Positions 1 to 7,386 are shown, counted from the stretch's first letter. The stretch is DNA of 64,000 bases from Clostridiales bacterium (GCA_022777455.1 JALFGI010000027.1:1-64000); one strand, 5' to 3'. Numbers and translations: made by a program. Notes: generated by a model not told the origin, from the letters alone.

Positions 1-36
1 AAAGAACCCCTGAAGGAAGCGCGCCGGGAGGGGGTA

Positions 37-138
37 CTTAGGGGGAGGGCGGCTTTGGCGTCGGGAGTGCGACATTCAGCGCCTCCCCCTAAGCCGACTT
101 CTTTGGTTACTTTCTTGTTCGGAGACAAGAAAGTGACC
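37..138. repeat. Intergenic inverted repeats
   Basis: Two inverted repeats are visible. CTTAGGGGGAGG at 37-48 is matched by its exact reverse complement at 82-93. A 14-bp arm at 105-118 (GGTTACTTTCTTGT) pairs with 125-138 with one G-T wobble around a 6-base loop. No coding frame with a ribosome-binding site is seen in 1-405. I read this as part of a dispersed palindromic repeat, but only one copy lies in this window. Confidence 0.5.
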
Positions 139-243
139 CGCTGGAGGCACTAACAATGATTGAGCGGTTTCGCGCTATGCACGATTTCCCAAGTTGTGAC
201 ATAACGGCAGAGGTCAGAAAGACGCCCAACAAAAGGATTGTTT

Positions 244-283
244 TAGGCTTAACAGCCTAGTAGGGGAGGCTCGTAGCCTCCCC
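244..283. repeat. Two small hairpins
   Basis: TAGGCT/AGCCTA (244-249 and 254-259) and GGGGAGGCT/AGCCTCCCC (263-271 and 275-283) form two adjacent hairpins. Neither is followed by a clear T-run on either strand, so they are better described as repeat-derived structure than as terminators. The rest of 284-405 shows no recognisable feature apart from the short palindrome ACGCAATTGCGT near 375. Confidence 0.45.
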
Positions 284-405
284 CGCGGCACAAACCCACG
301 ATAACAAACCAGGCTGGGCGAATCCGTACAAGCCGAAAGAATTTCGTGGGGACGATTTGCCTGCCATTCAACCGAATACGCAATTGCGTTGCCTGGCGGG
401 CATAA

Positions 406-2073
406 TTATTTCACCACGCCAAAGCCCAGGATGGTAAATGTCTTTCCCTCGTCTCCCGGGGCCATGGAAATCTCAATGCGGTGTTTGGCGGTGGACTGCT
501 TGTTGAACAGCACCGTGGCGTGGCAGTGGGTCCAGCCGGCTTCGGTGGGGTCCAGGATGCGCCGCTTTTCTCCGTCGATGGTCACCAGGGCCTTGCCGAA
601 TTCCTGGCTGCCGGAGTCCTTGAATTCCAGTACCAATCGGCGGCACTCCAGCTCCAGCACGAAGGGGTCATTTCCCCTTCCCTTCTTCCAGTTGTGGGGG
701 AACATGGGGGTGTTGTGATCATCGTCGTCCAGGGGCACGGACTGCAGGTCCGTGTCGGTTTCCGTGAAGCTGCCGGGGCTGACCACCGCTCCGGGGAGGG
801 GGTCCTTCCGGTCCATCAGGCGCAGGGACTGGTAATCCCCGCCATAATAGGGAAGCACATGGCCCTCCGGCTCCTCCTCGGGCTGCTGATGATCCAGCCG
901 GTCCAGACAATACAGCAGGCAGTCGGCCATGATTTTGTGGCCCAGGTTGCTGGGGTGGTACACATCATAGAAGTACTGCCGCTTGGTGATCACCCGGTTT
1001 TCCGGGTCGCCAAACTGGGGGGACACCGCCTCCAGCACATCCACCATGGGCAGCTGGTGCCGGTAGCCGATGGGGGCCAGGCGGCGCTTCAGGTTCCAGT
1101 CGTCGGCGAACACCGCAAACAGCAGGATCACCGCCGGGTGGCCGGGGCCACTGAGAATGTGGCGCACCAGACTCTCGTAGAACACACCCTCGGTCTCGTC
1201 CCCGGCGTCGTTCACCGCGAACTCCACCACCACCAGGTCCGGCGAAACGCTTCCCTCCCGGGTGATGTCCCGGTCATAGCGCATGAGCCCGGTCTCCGAG
1301 GGGGTGCCTCCCACCCCGGCTTTGATGTAGCGGATGTTTGTGCCGTATTTGCGCCGCAGACTTTCCCAGCAAACCCGGGCATAGCAGTTTTCCTGCAGGG
1401 GCACGGCACCGGCGCCCTGGGTGATGGAGCCCCCCAGGAAAGCAACGGTCACTTCCTCCCCTGCCCTGGCCCGGCGGAGGAAGGACTGCACCCGCGCGTT
1501 GTTCCCCGCGCTGAGGAAGGACCGGGCGATCATCTCCCGGTAGCGATAACCTTCCGTCTCCACGGCGGGGTCCGGGTCCACTTCGGGAATTTGGAATCCG
1601 TCATTTACATAACACTTGACGGACGCCGTCGCCATATCCGCCACGGAGGGAAACTCAAACCGGAATTCCCCCAGCCCGGCGTCGAATTCGCTCCAGTCCA
1701 GCCTGTCCAGGGTAATCACCCGTTCCGCCCCGTCGGCGGGAAAGGTGAAGCGGTGGCAGCTGCCGGGCCCGCCGTTGCCCTTGCAGATCAGGCTGAAGCC
1801 CACCTCCATGGTGGGGTCCTGGGCGGAAATGGACACACCGATGCTGTGCACCAGCTTCCGGAAGCCGGCCACATCCGTCAGGAGCTTCAGGATTGTTTCG
1901 TCCTCCACCCCGCCGGTGACCCGGGCAGCGGAGGGCAGCCGGTCGCTGCTGATGAAGATGGAGTGGACGCCCCTGCCGTCATCCTGGGGAATGCCGCCCA
2001 CCTGTTTGTCCAAAAGTACATAAAACCCAGGCCGCTTTTCGCCGGGGTCCTTGGGTGCCACCGGACCTGCCAT
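406..2073 (-). CDS. SGNH/GDSL-family hydrolase, probable carbohydrate esterase
   Basis: A 555-residue protein with the SGNH hydrolase blocks. GGSITQG places the nucleophile Ser near residue 216, a block III Asn lies in VEFAVNDAG, and the catalytic His is in DVYHPSNLGH. About 200 residues precede the catalytic domain and a beta-rich tail of about 100 residues follows it, giving a three-part layout seen in sugar-deacetylating esterases. That makes removal of acyl groups from a glycan the likeliest activity; the substrate is inferred, not shown. There is no signal peptide, so it probably acts on imported oligosaccharides. AGGAGGT at 2081-2087 sits 7 bases before the ATG. No neighbouring glycan genes are in the window. 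Confidence 0.82.
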   Translation of the reverse strand: MAGPVAPKDPGEKRPGFYVLLDKQVGGIPQDDGRGVHSIFISSDRLPSAARVTGGVEDETILKLLTDVAGFRKLVHSIGVSISAQDPTMEVGFSLICKGNGGPGSCHRFTFPADGAERVITLDRLDWSEFDAGLGEFRFEFPSVADMATASVKCYVNDGFQIPEVDPDPAVETEGYRYREMIARSFLSAGNNARVQSFLRRARAGEEVTVAFLGGSITQGAGAVPLQENCYARVCWESLRRKYGTNIRYIKAGVGGTPSETGLMRYDRDITREGSVSPDLVVVEFAVNDAGDETEGVFYESLVRHILSGPGHPAVILLFAVFADDWNLKRRLAPIGYRHQLPMVDVLEAVSPQFGDPENRVITKRQYFYDVYHPSNLGHKIMADCLLYCLDRLDHQQPEEEPEGHVLPYYGGDYQSLRLMDRKDPLPGAVVSPGSFTETDTDLQSVPLDDDDHNTPMFPHNWKKGRGNDPFVLELECRRLVLEFKDSGSQEFGKALVTIDGEKRRILDPTEAGWTHCHATVLFNKQSTAKHRIEISMAPGDEGKTFTILGFGVVK

Positions 2074-2122
2074 AGGAATGACCTCCTTTATTCCCGGGCC
2101 GCAGGGCCCGTCGCTTAACCGT

Positions 2123-2152
2123 ATTCTATAGCGTTTCCCGCCACAATACCAA
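2123..2152 (-). promoter_or_regulatory. Candidate sigma-A promoter for the SGNH hydrolase
   Basis: On the minus strand TTGGTA (2147-2152) is followed after 18 bases by TAGAAT (2123-2128), 50 bases before the start codon. The -35 box matches the consensus in four of six positions. Confidence 0.45.
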
Positions 2153-2230
2153 CCACTTTTTGCGGTTCGGATGATCTTTTATTGCTTTGTTATGCGGTTG
2201 CTCTTCATAAGCGAATTATCAATTTGTTGT

Positions 2231-2404
2231 TTGGCGTGCCGGAACCGCACCTCTTGGCTCCCCCTCTGGGGGAGCTGGCTGCCCCGTAAGGGGCGCCCCT
2301 GAGAGGGCAATACATCGATTTCGTCTGCTATTATCTTACTGCGGCACCCTCTCAGTCAGCCTGTTCGGCTGACAGCTCTCCCAGAGGGAGAGCCAAGGGG
2401 TGCT
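2231..2404 (+). repeat. Palindromic intergenic repeat, copy A
   Basis: The element begins TTGGCGTGCCGGAACCG, then CTTGGCTCCCCC, and ends AGAGCCAAGGGGTGCT. Its two arms are imperfect inverted repeats of each other (CTTGGCTC and GAGCCAAG ends, with inner GAGAGGG/CCCTCTC). The same element lies in opposite orientation at 4255-4430. It carries no open frame of its own. Confidence 0.75.
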
Positions 2405-2467
2405 GCTGCCGGAAGGAGCAAGCCCCATCCCTACGGTGTGGACAGATCGTGCACAATTCAACCAGTG

Positions 2468-2491
2468 ACGGGTTCGATTCCCGTGATTCCA
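2468..2491 (+). pseudogene. tRNA 3'-end remnant (T-arm plus CCA-like end)
   Basis: ACGGGTTCGATTCCCGT forms a perfect 5-bp T-stem and 7-base T-loop and is followed by GATTCCA. No acceptor 5' strand, D-arm or anticodon arm precedes it, so it is a broken tRNA end rather than a gene. A second, weaker T-arm-like stretch (GGGTTCGATTCC) is at 2626-2637. Confidence 0.5.
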
Positions 2492-2497
2492 TGTATG

Positions 2498-2558
2498 AAA
2501 AAAGCCCCTCACCTTTTGGTGAGGAGCTACTTTTCATGGTGAAGCGTACGGGAATCGA
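2498..2558 (-). pseudogene. Partial copy of tRNA-Glu 3' end with its terminator
   Basis: Bases 2537-2558 repeat the CCA end and T-arm half of the intact tRNA-Glu at 2693-2714 with few mismatches. The following 2498-2528 repeats its terminator hairpin: GCCCCTCACC / GGTGAGGAGC, with six A at 2498-2503 giving a T-run on the minus strand. This is a truncated duplication; the anticodon part is missing. Confidence 0.6.
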
Positions 2559-2650
2559 TTTCATTAAGGAGCACCCGCCGTCCAGCCGGCGGGCGGCAAG
2601 TGCCCACCGGGCACTTGCATTGGATGGGTTCGATTCCTTTGCATCAGATA

Positions 2651-2690
2651 CGAAAAAGAACTCCCCACATCTTAGTGAGGAGCTCTGTTT
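2651..2690 (-). terminator. Intrinsic terminator after tRNA-Glu
   Basis: CTCCCCAC (2661-2668) pairs with GTGAGGAG (2675-2682), and the A-rich stretch at 2653-2657 gives a T-run on the minus strand. It lies just downstream of the tRNA-Glu CCA end. Confidence 0.7.
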
Positions 2691-2692
2691 CA

Positions 2693-2767
2693 TGGTGACC
2701 CGTACGGGAATCGAACCCATGTTACCGCCGTGAAAGGGCGGTGTCTTAACCGCTTGACCAACGGGCC
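2693..2767 (-). tRNA. tRNA-Glu (TTC)
   Basis: Reading the minus strand, GGCCCGT pairs with ACGGGTC in the acceptor, the anticodon arm is CCGCC-CTTTCAC-GGCGG giving anticodon TTC, and the T-arm is ATGGG-TTCGATT-CCCGT. The CCA end is encoded (2693-2695). It abuts tRNA-Met without a spacer and shares its promoter. Confidence 0.95.
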
Positions 2768-2843
2768 TGGTAGCGGCAATCTGATTCGAACAGATGACAT
2801 ACCGGGTATGAACCGGGTACTCTACCAGCTGAGTTATGCCGCC
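2768..2843 (-). tRNA. tRNA-Met (CAT), elongator type
   Basis: Acceptor GGCGGCA pairs with TGCCGCT (terminal G-T wobble), the D-arm is ACTC/GAGT, and the anticodon loop is TTCATAC, anticodon CAT. The anticodon stem CCCGG/CCGGT has a C-T mismatch at its base. It lacks the three G-C pairs and the 1-72 mismatch of initiator tRNA, so it is the elongator. CCA is encoded at 2768-2770. Confidence 0.9.
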
Positions 2844-2887
2844 CTGTGTGGTCAAATGATCCCGGCACCGCCGAAATCAGCTTCCTT

Positions 2888-2916
2888 ATTATATCCGGTG
2901 AAGGTTTTTTTGTCAA
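2888..2916 (-). promoter_or_regulatory. Consensus sigma-A promoter for tRNA-Met/tRNA-Glu
   Basis: TTGACA (2911-2916), a 17-base spacer and TATAAT (2888-2893) on the minus strand: a perfect consensus, about 45 bases upstream of the tRNA-Met 5' end. Confidence 0.9.
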
Positions 2917-2988
2917 GCCTTTTTTAAAAAAATTTGGATGATTTTGCAGGGGAACGGCATGCAGGCCGTTCCCGTGTTTCCGGCGGGT

Positions 2989-4182
2989 TTATACTCTCTT
3001 GATGGAGCCCGCTTCATCCTGGGCGATGAGCAGGTCGGAGATGATGTCGTTGGAGATGAGATAGCCCTTGGGGGTCAGGGACCAGCGGCCGTCGCTGCTC
3101 TGGACCGCCCGGGCGTAGGTTTCGTGCCTGCGCAGGATTTTTTCCAGGGGGTCAAAGGGCAGCATGAACAGCTTCTCGTATTCCTCCGGGGAGATGCCGG
3201 CGTTGGTGCGCAGGCGGAGCATGATGTACTCCCCCGCCCGCTCCCGCAGGGGGATCTCCTGGATGTCCTCCATGATGTCGCCGCCGGTGCGGATGCCGTT
3301 GATATAGCTTTGCAGATCGGGAACCAATGTAAACCGCTTGCCCGCGAAGTCCGAGCTGGCACTGGGGCCGAAGCCCAGGTATTCCCCGCCGGTCCAGTAT
3401 TTGAAATTGTGCCGGGAGTACAGGCCCTTCCGGGCGAAATTGGACACTTCGTACTGCCGGAAGCCCCGGTCCCGGAGCATCTCCACCGCCGCCAGGTACA
3501 TGTCCGCCTGGGTATCGTCGTCGGGCAGGTTCAGCATGTCCTTCATTTCATAGAAGGGGGTGCCCTCCTCGATTTTCAGCCCGTAGCAGCTGAAATGCTC
3601 CGGGTTCATCCGCAAAACGTTTGCCAATGTCTCCTGCCAGTCCTGCAGTGTCTGGCCGGGCAGACCGTACATCAGGTCCAGGGAAACATTCCGGAACCCC
3701 GCCTTGCGGATGCGCTGGAAGGCGGCCACCGCCTGGGCGTAGGTATGGGGGCGGCCCAGCTTTTTCAGCATGTCGTCGTGGTCGTCCTGGATGCCCAGGC
3801 TCACCCGGTTGAAGCCCTCCGCCCGCATCCGGTGGAGCAGCTTGTCGGTGACGGAATCGGGGTTGGCCTCGAAGGTGATTTCCGCGTCCATGGCCACGTC
3901 AAAATTTCTCCGGATGGCGGTCATGATGATGGCAATGGCATCCCCGCCGAAGTAGCTGGGGGTGCCGCCGCCGAAGTAGATGGTATCTACCCGGTAGCCG
4001 GGGGCCAGGGCGCCGGCCTCCTTGATGTGGGCGCACACGGCGTCCAGATAGCTGTCCATCAGGCCGTCGTCCTTGCAGGCCAGGGAGTAGAAATCACAGT
4101 ACTGACATTTGCTTTTGCAGAAGGGAATGTGGACATAAATGCCCAGGGGTGTTTTATTCAATCGTCTGGAAAAAATCGACAT
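2989..4182 (-). CDS. hemW: Radical SAM heme chaperone HemW
   Basis: A 397-residue HemN-like radical SAM protein. CKSKCQYC supplies the three [4Fe-4S] cysteines (C22, C26, C29), and the GGGTPS SAM-binding motif follows. HemW inserts or delivers heme to haem proteins; it resembles coproporphyrinogen dehydrogenase HemN but starts its motif directly after a very short N terminus and carries the CX3CX2C spacing of HemW. I start at ATG 4182 because AAGGAG lies 8 bases before it; an upstream in-frame TTG at 4188 would place the Shine-Dalgarno too close. A hairpin at 2950-2973 may weakly terminate it. Flanked on both sides by inverted repeat copies. Confidence 0.9.
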   Translation of the reverse strand: MSIFSRRLNKTPLGIYVHIPFCKSKCQYCDFYSLACKDDGLMDSYLDAVCAHIKEAGALAPGYRVDTIYFGGGTPSYFGGDAIAIIMTAIRRNFDVAMDAEITFEANPDSVTDKLLHRMRAEGFNRVSLGIQDDHDDMLKKLGRPHTYAQAVAAFQRIRKAGFRNVSLDLMYGLPGQTLQDWQETLANVLRMNPEHFSCYGLKIEEGTPFYEMKDMLNLPDDDTQADMYLAAVEMLRDRGFRQYEVSNFARKGLYSRHNFKYWTGGEYLGFGPSASSDFAGKRFTLVPDLQSYINGIRTGGDIMEDIQEIPLRERAGEYIMLRLRTNAGISPEEYEKLFMLPFDPLEKILRRHETYARAVQSSDGRWSLTPKGYLISNDIISDLLIAQDEAGSIKRV

Positions 4183-4254
4183 GATCAATTCTCCTTAAGG
4201 TGATCGGTTTCCATAGGCTGATCGTAAAAATATTGTTTGGCGGGCTGATACGGT

Positions 4255-4430
4255 AGCACCCCTTGGCTCTCCCTTTGGGAGAGCTGGCAGCCGTCAGGCT
4301 GACTGAGAGGGTACCGCAGAGAAGGCATCAGCATCCTTACGCACTTTGTTGCCCTCTCAGGTAAGCCCCTTACGGGGCAGCCAGCTCCCCCATAGGGGGA
4401 GCCAAGGGAATGTCGGTTCCGGTACGCCAA
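4255..4430 (-). repeat. Palindromic intergenic repeat, copy B (inverted relative to copy A)
   Basis: It is the reverse-complement counterpart of 2231-2404: it opens AGCACCCCTTGGCTCTCC and closes GAGCCAAGGGAATG with CGGTTCCGGTACGCCAA. Copies A and B bracket the tRNA pair and hemW. No coding content. Confidence 0.75.
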
Positions 4431-4436
4431 ATTCCA

Positions 4437-4792
4437 ATTTAGGCTATCGGCTTTAATAAGCAGGCCGTGAGAATGTTGTTTGAAGCATCAATGGAACGGC
4501 CAAATACCTTCCCCCGGGGGGAAGGTGGCCCGGCGTAAGCCGGGTCGGATGAGGAACGGCGACGCAGTAGGACAGGGAATGCACCCAAATAAAACGGATA
4601 AAGGTTTTGGTTTCATCCATTTTTACGGAGTGCATAGGAATATTTTACTTTTCGCCGTTCCTCATCAGTCACCCAAATCGGTTCCGAAGTGCCGATTTGG
4701 GCGACAGCTTCCCCCCGGGGGAAGCCATGGGCGCTGCCGCGCCGATACGTCATACAACAGTCAATGTGCTTACGAAAGCCGATAGCCTAAAT
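4437..4792. mobile_element. MITE-like element with 18-bp terminal inverted repeats
   Basis: ATTTAGGCTATCGGCTTT at 4437-4454 is matched perfectly by its reverse complement at 4775-4792; similarity continues inward for TAAGCA after two mismatches. Inside are a second inverted pair (GATGAGGAACGGCGA near 4546 and TCGCCGTTCCTCATC near 4650) and G/C-rich stretches at both ends. At 356 bp with no convincing reading frame it fits a non-autonomous miniature element; no transposase is in the window. Confidence 0.65.
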
Positions 4793-4806
4793 GTGATTTT
4801 ATAGAA

Positions 4807-4832
4807 ACAGAGGCCGCGTTTGCGGCCTCTGT
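4807..4832 (-). terminator. Hairpin terminator after the PpiC foldase gene
   Basis: ACAGAGGCCGC (4807-4817) pairs with GCGGCCTCTGT (4822-4832). It lies 14 bases downstream of the foldase stop codon; the T-tract on the minus strand is short. Confidence 0.65.
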
Positions 4833-4845
4833 CTTGAAATATAGA

Positions 4846-6471
4846 TTAGTTGCTCAGGACAATGTCCTTGCGCATATAGGAGGTATCACCCATTGTGATG
4901 GTGTAGCTCTCCAGCAGCTCTTGGCTCCAGGCTTCCATATCGCTGCTGATCAGTTCGTTAACGATCTGATAGTCGCGGTAGGTCTGGCCGGTGGTACCGA
5001 CGTAGTAAATCACATGGTAACCGTAAGTGGTTTCCACAATGCCAGTGTCGCCGGACTTGCGGGCAGAATCGAAGCACCAGTCGTTGAAAGCGGTGACCAT
5101 CTGGCCGGGATAGACGTCTTCGTACAGGCCGCCATTGGTGTTGGAACCGGTATCGGTGGACTTCTCGTTGGCCAGAGCGGCGAAGCTGTCTTCGGTTGCA
5201 TCACCGGATTTCCACTCGTTCAGGATTTCCTCAGCGGAGGCCCGGGCAGCTTCCTTCACTTCCTCGGAGTAGGTGCCGTCTTCCTGAGCGTCACCCTCGA
5301 AGCTTACGAGAATGTGACGGACGTTAACCAGTTCCACTTCGTTATCGTTCTTGCCGGTGAAGAGCACTACATAGAAAGCAGTGATGGTTTCCAGGTCTTC
5401 ACCGTTCTCATCTTTCACGGTGCCGGGGATTTCGATGCAGGTAACATCGCCGGGCTCACGGTTTTCAGCGGTCACCCAGCCAGACAGGTAGCTGTTGATG
5501 CCGGTGGAGGCCTGGTCGGTGTAGACGGTGGAAGAAGCTTCGGTGCCGGCGTTGATATCCATGGCGGCGATGGCTTCATTCAAAGCATCCACGGTGTTGA
5601 TCTCGCTGTCGGTCAGGGGAGCGATAGCAACCTTTGCAGCAGCAATGGCGGCCTCCCGCTCTTCGGCGGTGTAGGTGGTATTACCGCTTTCATCAGTGGT
5701 GCCACCGGTGAGGAACTTGGACACAGGGATGTGGTACTGTGCAAAGCTGTAGGAAGAGTACTTGACAGGATCGGCATTGTCAGCTTCACGGATCTGGTCA
5801 TCAGTGTAGGTCAGGTTTTCCTGATGATTAGTCTGATAGGCACTTGCCAGCAGATTACGCTGATAGTATTCCATGTAGCCTTCCTTGGAAGCTCCATTGC
5901 CGTACTGTGCCTTCAGGAACGCATCGGTGTTGGAGTAGCCGTAGATGGAGGCATAGGAATCCAGGTTGTTGGACATGATATCCACCTGATCCTGCTGCTC
6001 CTGGGGCAGAGTGAAGCCTTCAGCTTCTGCAGCATCGGCCAGAGCGTAGATAGCCTGGACGGAAGAAGCGGCTTCGGAGATGAAGTTGTCGGCCCAGGTT
6101 TCGCCGGTTTCCTCGTCGATCACCTGCTTGTCCAGTGCCACGGAGGGATCGATGCCAAACAGGGACAAGTAGCTGCCATAGGTATTGGCATAGTTGTTGG
6201 CATAGTCGATGTAGTAGTAGCTCAGCTCTGCGTTACTGATCGGATGCTCTCCAACAGTGACTGCTACGGTGTTCTTCTCATGGACACCGCTGGCTTCAAT
6301 GCTGCGGTTGACTCCCACAACGATTGCAACGACAACCATTGCGACCAGGACAACCGCAAAAATAATGCTGTAGAGCTTGATCTTCTTGGCTTCCTTCTGC
6401 TCGGCAATCTGACGTTCGGTCAGCTTGGCGGTATTTTCAGAGCGAAGCTTTTTCTTCTTGGATGCACTCAT
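4846..6471 (-). CDS. Membrane-anchored PpiC-type peptidylprolyl isomerase (PrsA/SurA-like foldase)
   Basis: A 541-residue protein. A basic N terminus (SKKKKLR) is followed by one transmembrane segment near residues 35-58, so the bulk faces outside. The C-terminal third contains a parvulin rotamase domain: VRHILVSF, the NGGLYEDVYPGQMV loop, and the closing TTYGYHVIYYVG. The role is folding of secreted proteins at the outer face of the membrane. No lipobox is present, unlike classical PrsA, so anchoring is by the helix. ATG 6471 has GAGG 10 bases upstream; an ATG 18 bases earlier has poor spacing. It has its own promoter with a palindrome in the leader. Confidence 0.85.
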   Translation of the reverse strand: MSASKKKKLRSENTAKLTERQIAEQKEAKKIKLYSIIFAVVLVAMVVVAIVVGVNRSIEASGVHEKNTVAVTVGEHPISNAELSYYYIDYANNYANTYGSYLSLFGIDPSVALDKQVIDEETGETWADNFISEAASSVQAIYALADAAEAEGFTLPQEQQDQVDIMSNNLDSYASIYGYSNTDAFLKAQYGNGASKEGYMEYYQRNLLASAYQTNHQENLTYTDDQIREADNADPVKYSSYSFAQYHIPVSKFLTGGTTDESGNTTYTAEEREAAIAAAKVAIAPLTDSEINTVDALNEAIAAMDINAGTEASSTVYTDQASTGINSYLSGWVTAENREPGDVTCIEIPGTVKDENGEDLETITAFYVVLFTGKNDNEVELVNVRHILVSFEGDAQEDGTYSEEVKEAARASAEEILNEWKSGDATEDSFAALANEKSTDTGSNTNGGLYEDVYPGQMVTAFNDWCFDSARKSGDTGIVETTYGYHVIYYVGTTGQTYRDYQIVNELISSDMEAWSQELLESYTITMGDTSYMRKDIVLSN

Positions 6472-6508
6472 GAAATCATTTCCTCTCATTGTTCCTTAAA
6501 CTGATTTG

Positions 6509-6530
6509 GTTTGTAAAAATGTTTACAAAC
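6509..6530. promoter_or_regulatory. Perfect 9-bp inverted repeat in the foldase leader (candidate operator)
   Basis: GTTTGTAAA (6509-6517) and TTTACAAAC (6522-6530) are perfect inverted half-sites separated by four bases. The site lies just downstream of the -10 box at 6541-6546, where a bound repressor would block transcription. The binding protein is unknown. Confidence 0.5.
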
Positions 6531-6540
6531 AGACCCGTGT

Positions 6541-6569
6541 ATTATAATCTATTTTTCAGCGTGTTGCAA
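6541..6569 (-). promoter_or_regulatory. Sigma-A promoter of the foldase gene
   Basis: TTGCAA (6564-6569), 17 bases, TATAAT (6541-6546) on the minus strand, 70 bases before the start codon. Confidence 0.8.
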
Positions 6570-6640
6570 GTAGTAAATTTGTTAAAAATTGATAAATGAG
6601 AAAATAATAAATAAATGCAGCGCTGTTATTTGAAGAACAG

Positions 6641-6814
6641 AAAAAACATGGGGGCCGAAGCCCCCATGTAGTCCCCCGCTTTAGCCGTAGCGCGTCCAAT
6701 TATGACCTGCACGAAATGGCAGGTGGGTTGCCGCTCACGACTTTCTCTGCTCCCAACATCCACCCAACGTCAAAGCGTGGGCGGGAGGTCTGCAATCCAG
6801 CCGGGAAGTCTAAC
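6641..6814 (-). ncRNA. ssrS: Probable 6S RNA (SsrS)
   Basis: The interval between the foldase promoter and the DUF1292 gene has no reading frame but is GC-rich, highly structured and ends in an excellent intrinsic terminator: CATGGGGGC (6647-6655) pairs with GCCCCCATG (6660-6668), followed on the minus strand by six T. The RNA contains GCGGCAACCCACCTGC, a hairpin ACCTGC/GCAGGT, then ATAATTGGACGC and CTACGGCTAAAGC, which I recognise as the 3' half of 6S RNAs. 6S RNA binds RNA polymerase holoenzyme and mimics an open promoter. The 5' end is estimated from TATAAC at 6820-6825; no good -35 was found, so the start is uncertain. Confidence 0.62.
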
Positions 6815-6830
6815 ATCCCGTTATAAAAAT

Positions 6831-6850
6831 GTGGGTCCAAAAGGACGCAC
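6831..6850 (-). terminator. Short hairpin between DUF1292 gene and the 6S-like RNA
   Basis: On the minus strand GTGCGTCC and GGACCCAC pair around TTTT with one mismatch and are followed by ATTTTTAT. It would end the DUF1292 transcript just before the structured RNA. Confidence 0.5.
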
Positions 6851-6873
6851 TCGCACCAAGCAGGAAGGTTTTC

Positions 6874-7149
6874 TTATTCGGTTTCTTCTTCGTACAGAGA
6901 ATCCATGATCAGATCATACACAGCCTTCAGCTCATTTTCGTCTTCAATGGCGCTGAGCATGGGCTCTCCGTCTTCCTCGGAGGATTTCAGAATGCTGACT
7001 TCCAGATTCAACTGGTTTTCTCCGTCGGCAGGAATCACTGCCATGTAGGATTCGCCGTTGTATTCTACGGTTGTGAGCACTTCCAGCTCGTATTCTGTTC
7101 CGTCTTCATCTACGATGGTGATAAAATCGGAACCATACTCGTCAGCCAT
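6874..7149 (-). CDS. DUF1292 domain protein (YrzB-like)
   Basis: A 91-residue acidic protein beginning MADEYGSDFITIVDEDGTE. The opening strand pattern with the central YNGESYMAVIPAD matches the small DUF1292 family common in Bacillota, whose function is unknown; in many Bacillota relatives it is linked to alaS/yrzL/ruvX loci, which is not the case here. ATG 7149 follows GGAGG by 7 bases; longer in-frame starts lack a ribosome-binding site. The protein is cytoplasmic, with no membrane segment. A TTGATT-17-TAAAAT promoter precedes it. Confidence 0.82.
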   Translation of the reverse strand: MADEYGSDFITIVDEDGTEYELEVLTTVEYNGESYMAVIPADGENQLNLEVSILKSSEEDGEPMLSAIEDENELKAVYDLIMDSLYEEETE

Positions 7150-7177
7150 ATTGCACCTCCAAACAACTGCTGTTGGT

Positions 7178-7206
7178 ATTTTACCCTGAGCGAACCATAA
7201 AATCAA
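7178..7206 (-). promoter_or_regulatory. Candidate promoter of the DUF1292 gene
   Basis: TTGATT (7201-7206), 17 bases, TAAAAT (7178-7183) on the minus strand. Confidence 0.55.
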
Positions 7207-7386
7207 TAGTCAATATTGCACAAACTGTACAACACGTCCGTGAGAGATGAGCGAAAACAGGATCAACAAATGGAAGGGGGAGCATAGGAAAAATGCCTTT
7301 CAATGAGATGATAGATTAAAAGGATTATTTCCCGAATTTAAAGGATAATTCATAAATTAGGCCTTTCGTTTTGGGCATCATTATGC

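Noticed and set aside
2468..2491. T-arm with CCA considered as a functional tRNA
   Set aside because: No D-arm, anticodon arm or acceptor partner precedes it.
2352..2855. 167-codon minus-strand frame spanning the tRNA genes
   Set aside because: It reads straight through tRNA-Glu, tRNA-Met and repeat copy A; not a protein gene.
2938..4203. Long open frame antisense to hemW
   Set aside because: It is a codon-bias shadow: no ribosome-binding site, low-complexity Val/Gly/Gln composition and no family motif. hemW on the other strand is unmistakable. The same holds for long antisense frames over the foldase, clp, cysS and alaS genes.
2231..4430. Repeat copies considered as a CRISPR array
   Set aside because: Only two copies 2 kb apart in inverse orientation, palindromic, without spacers.
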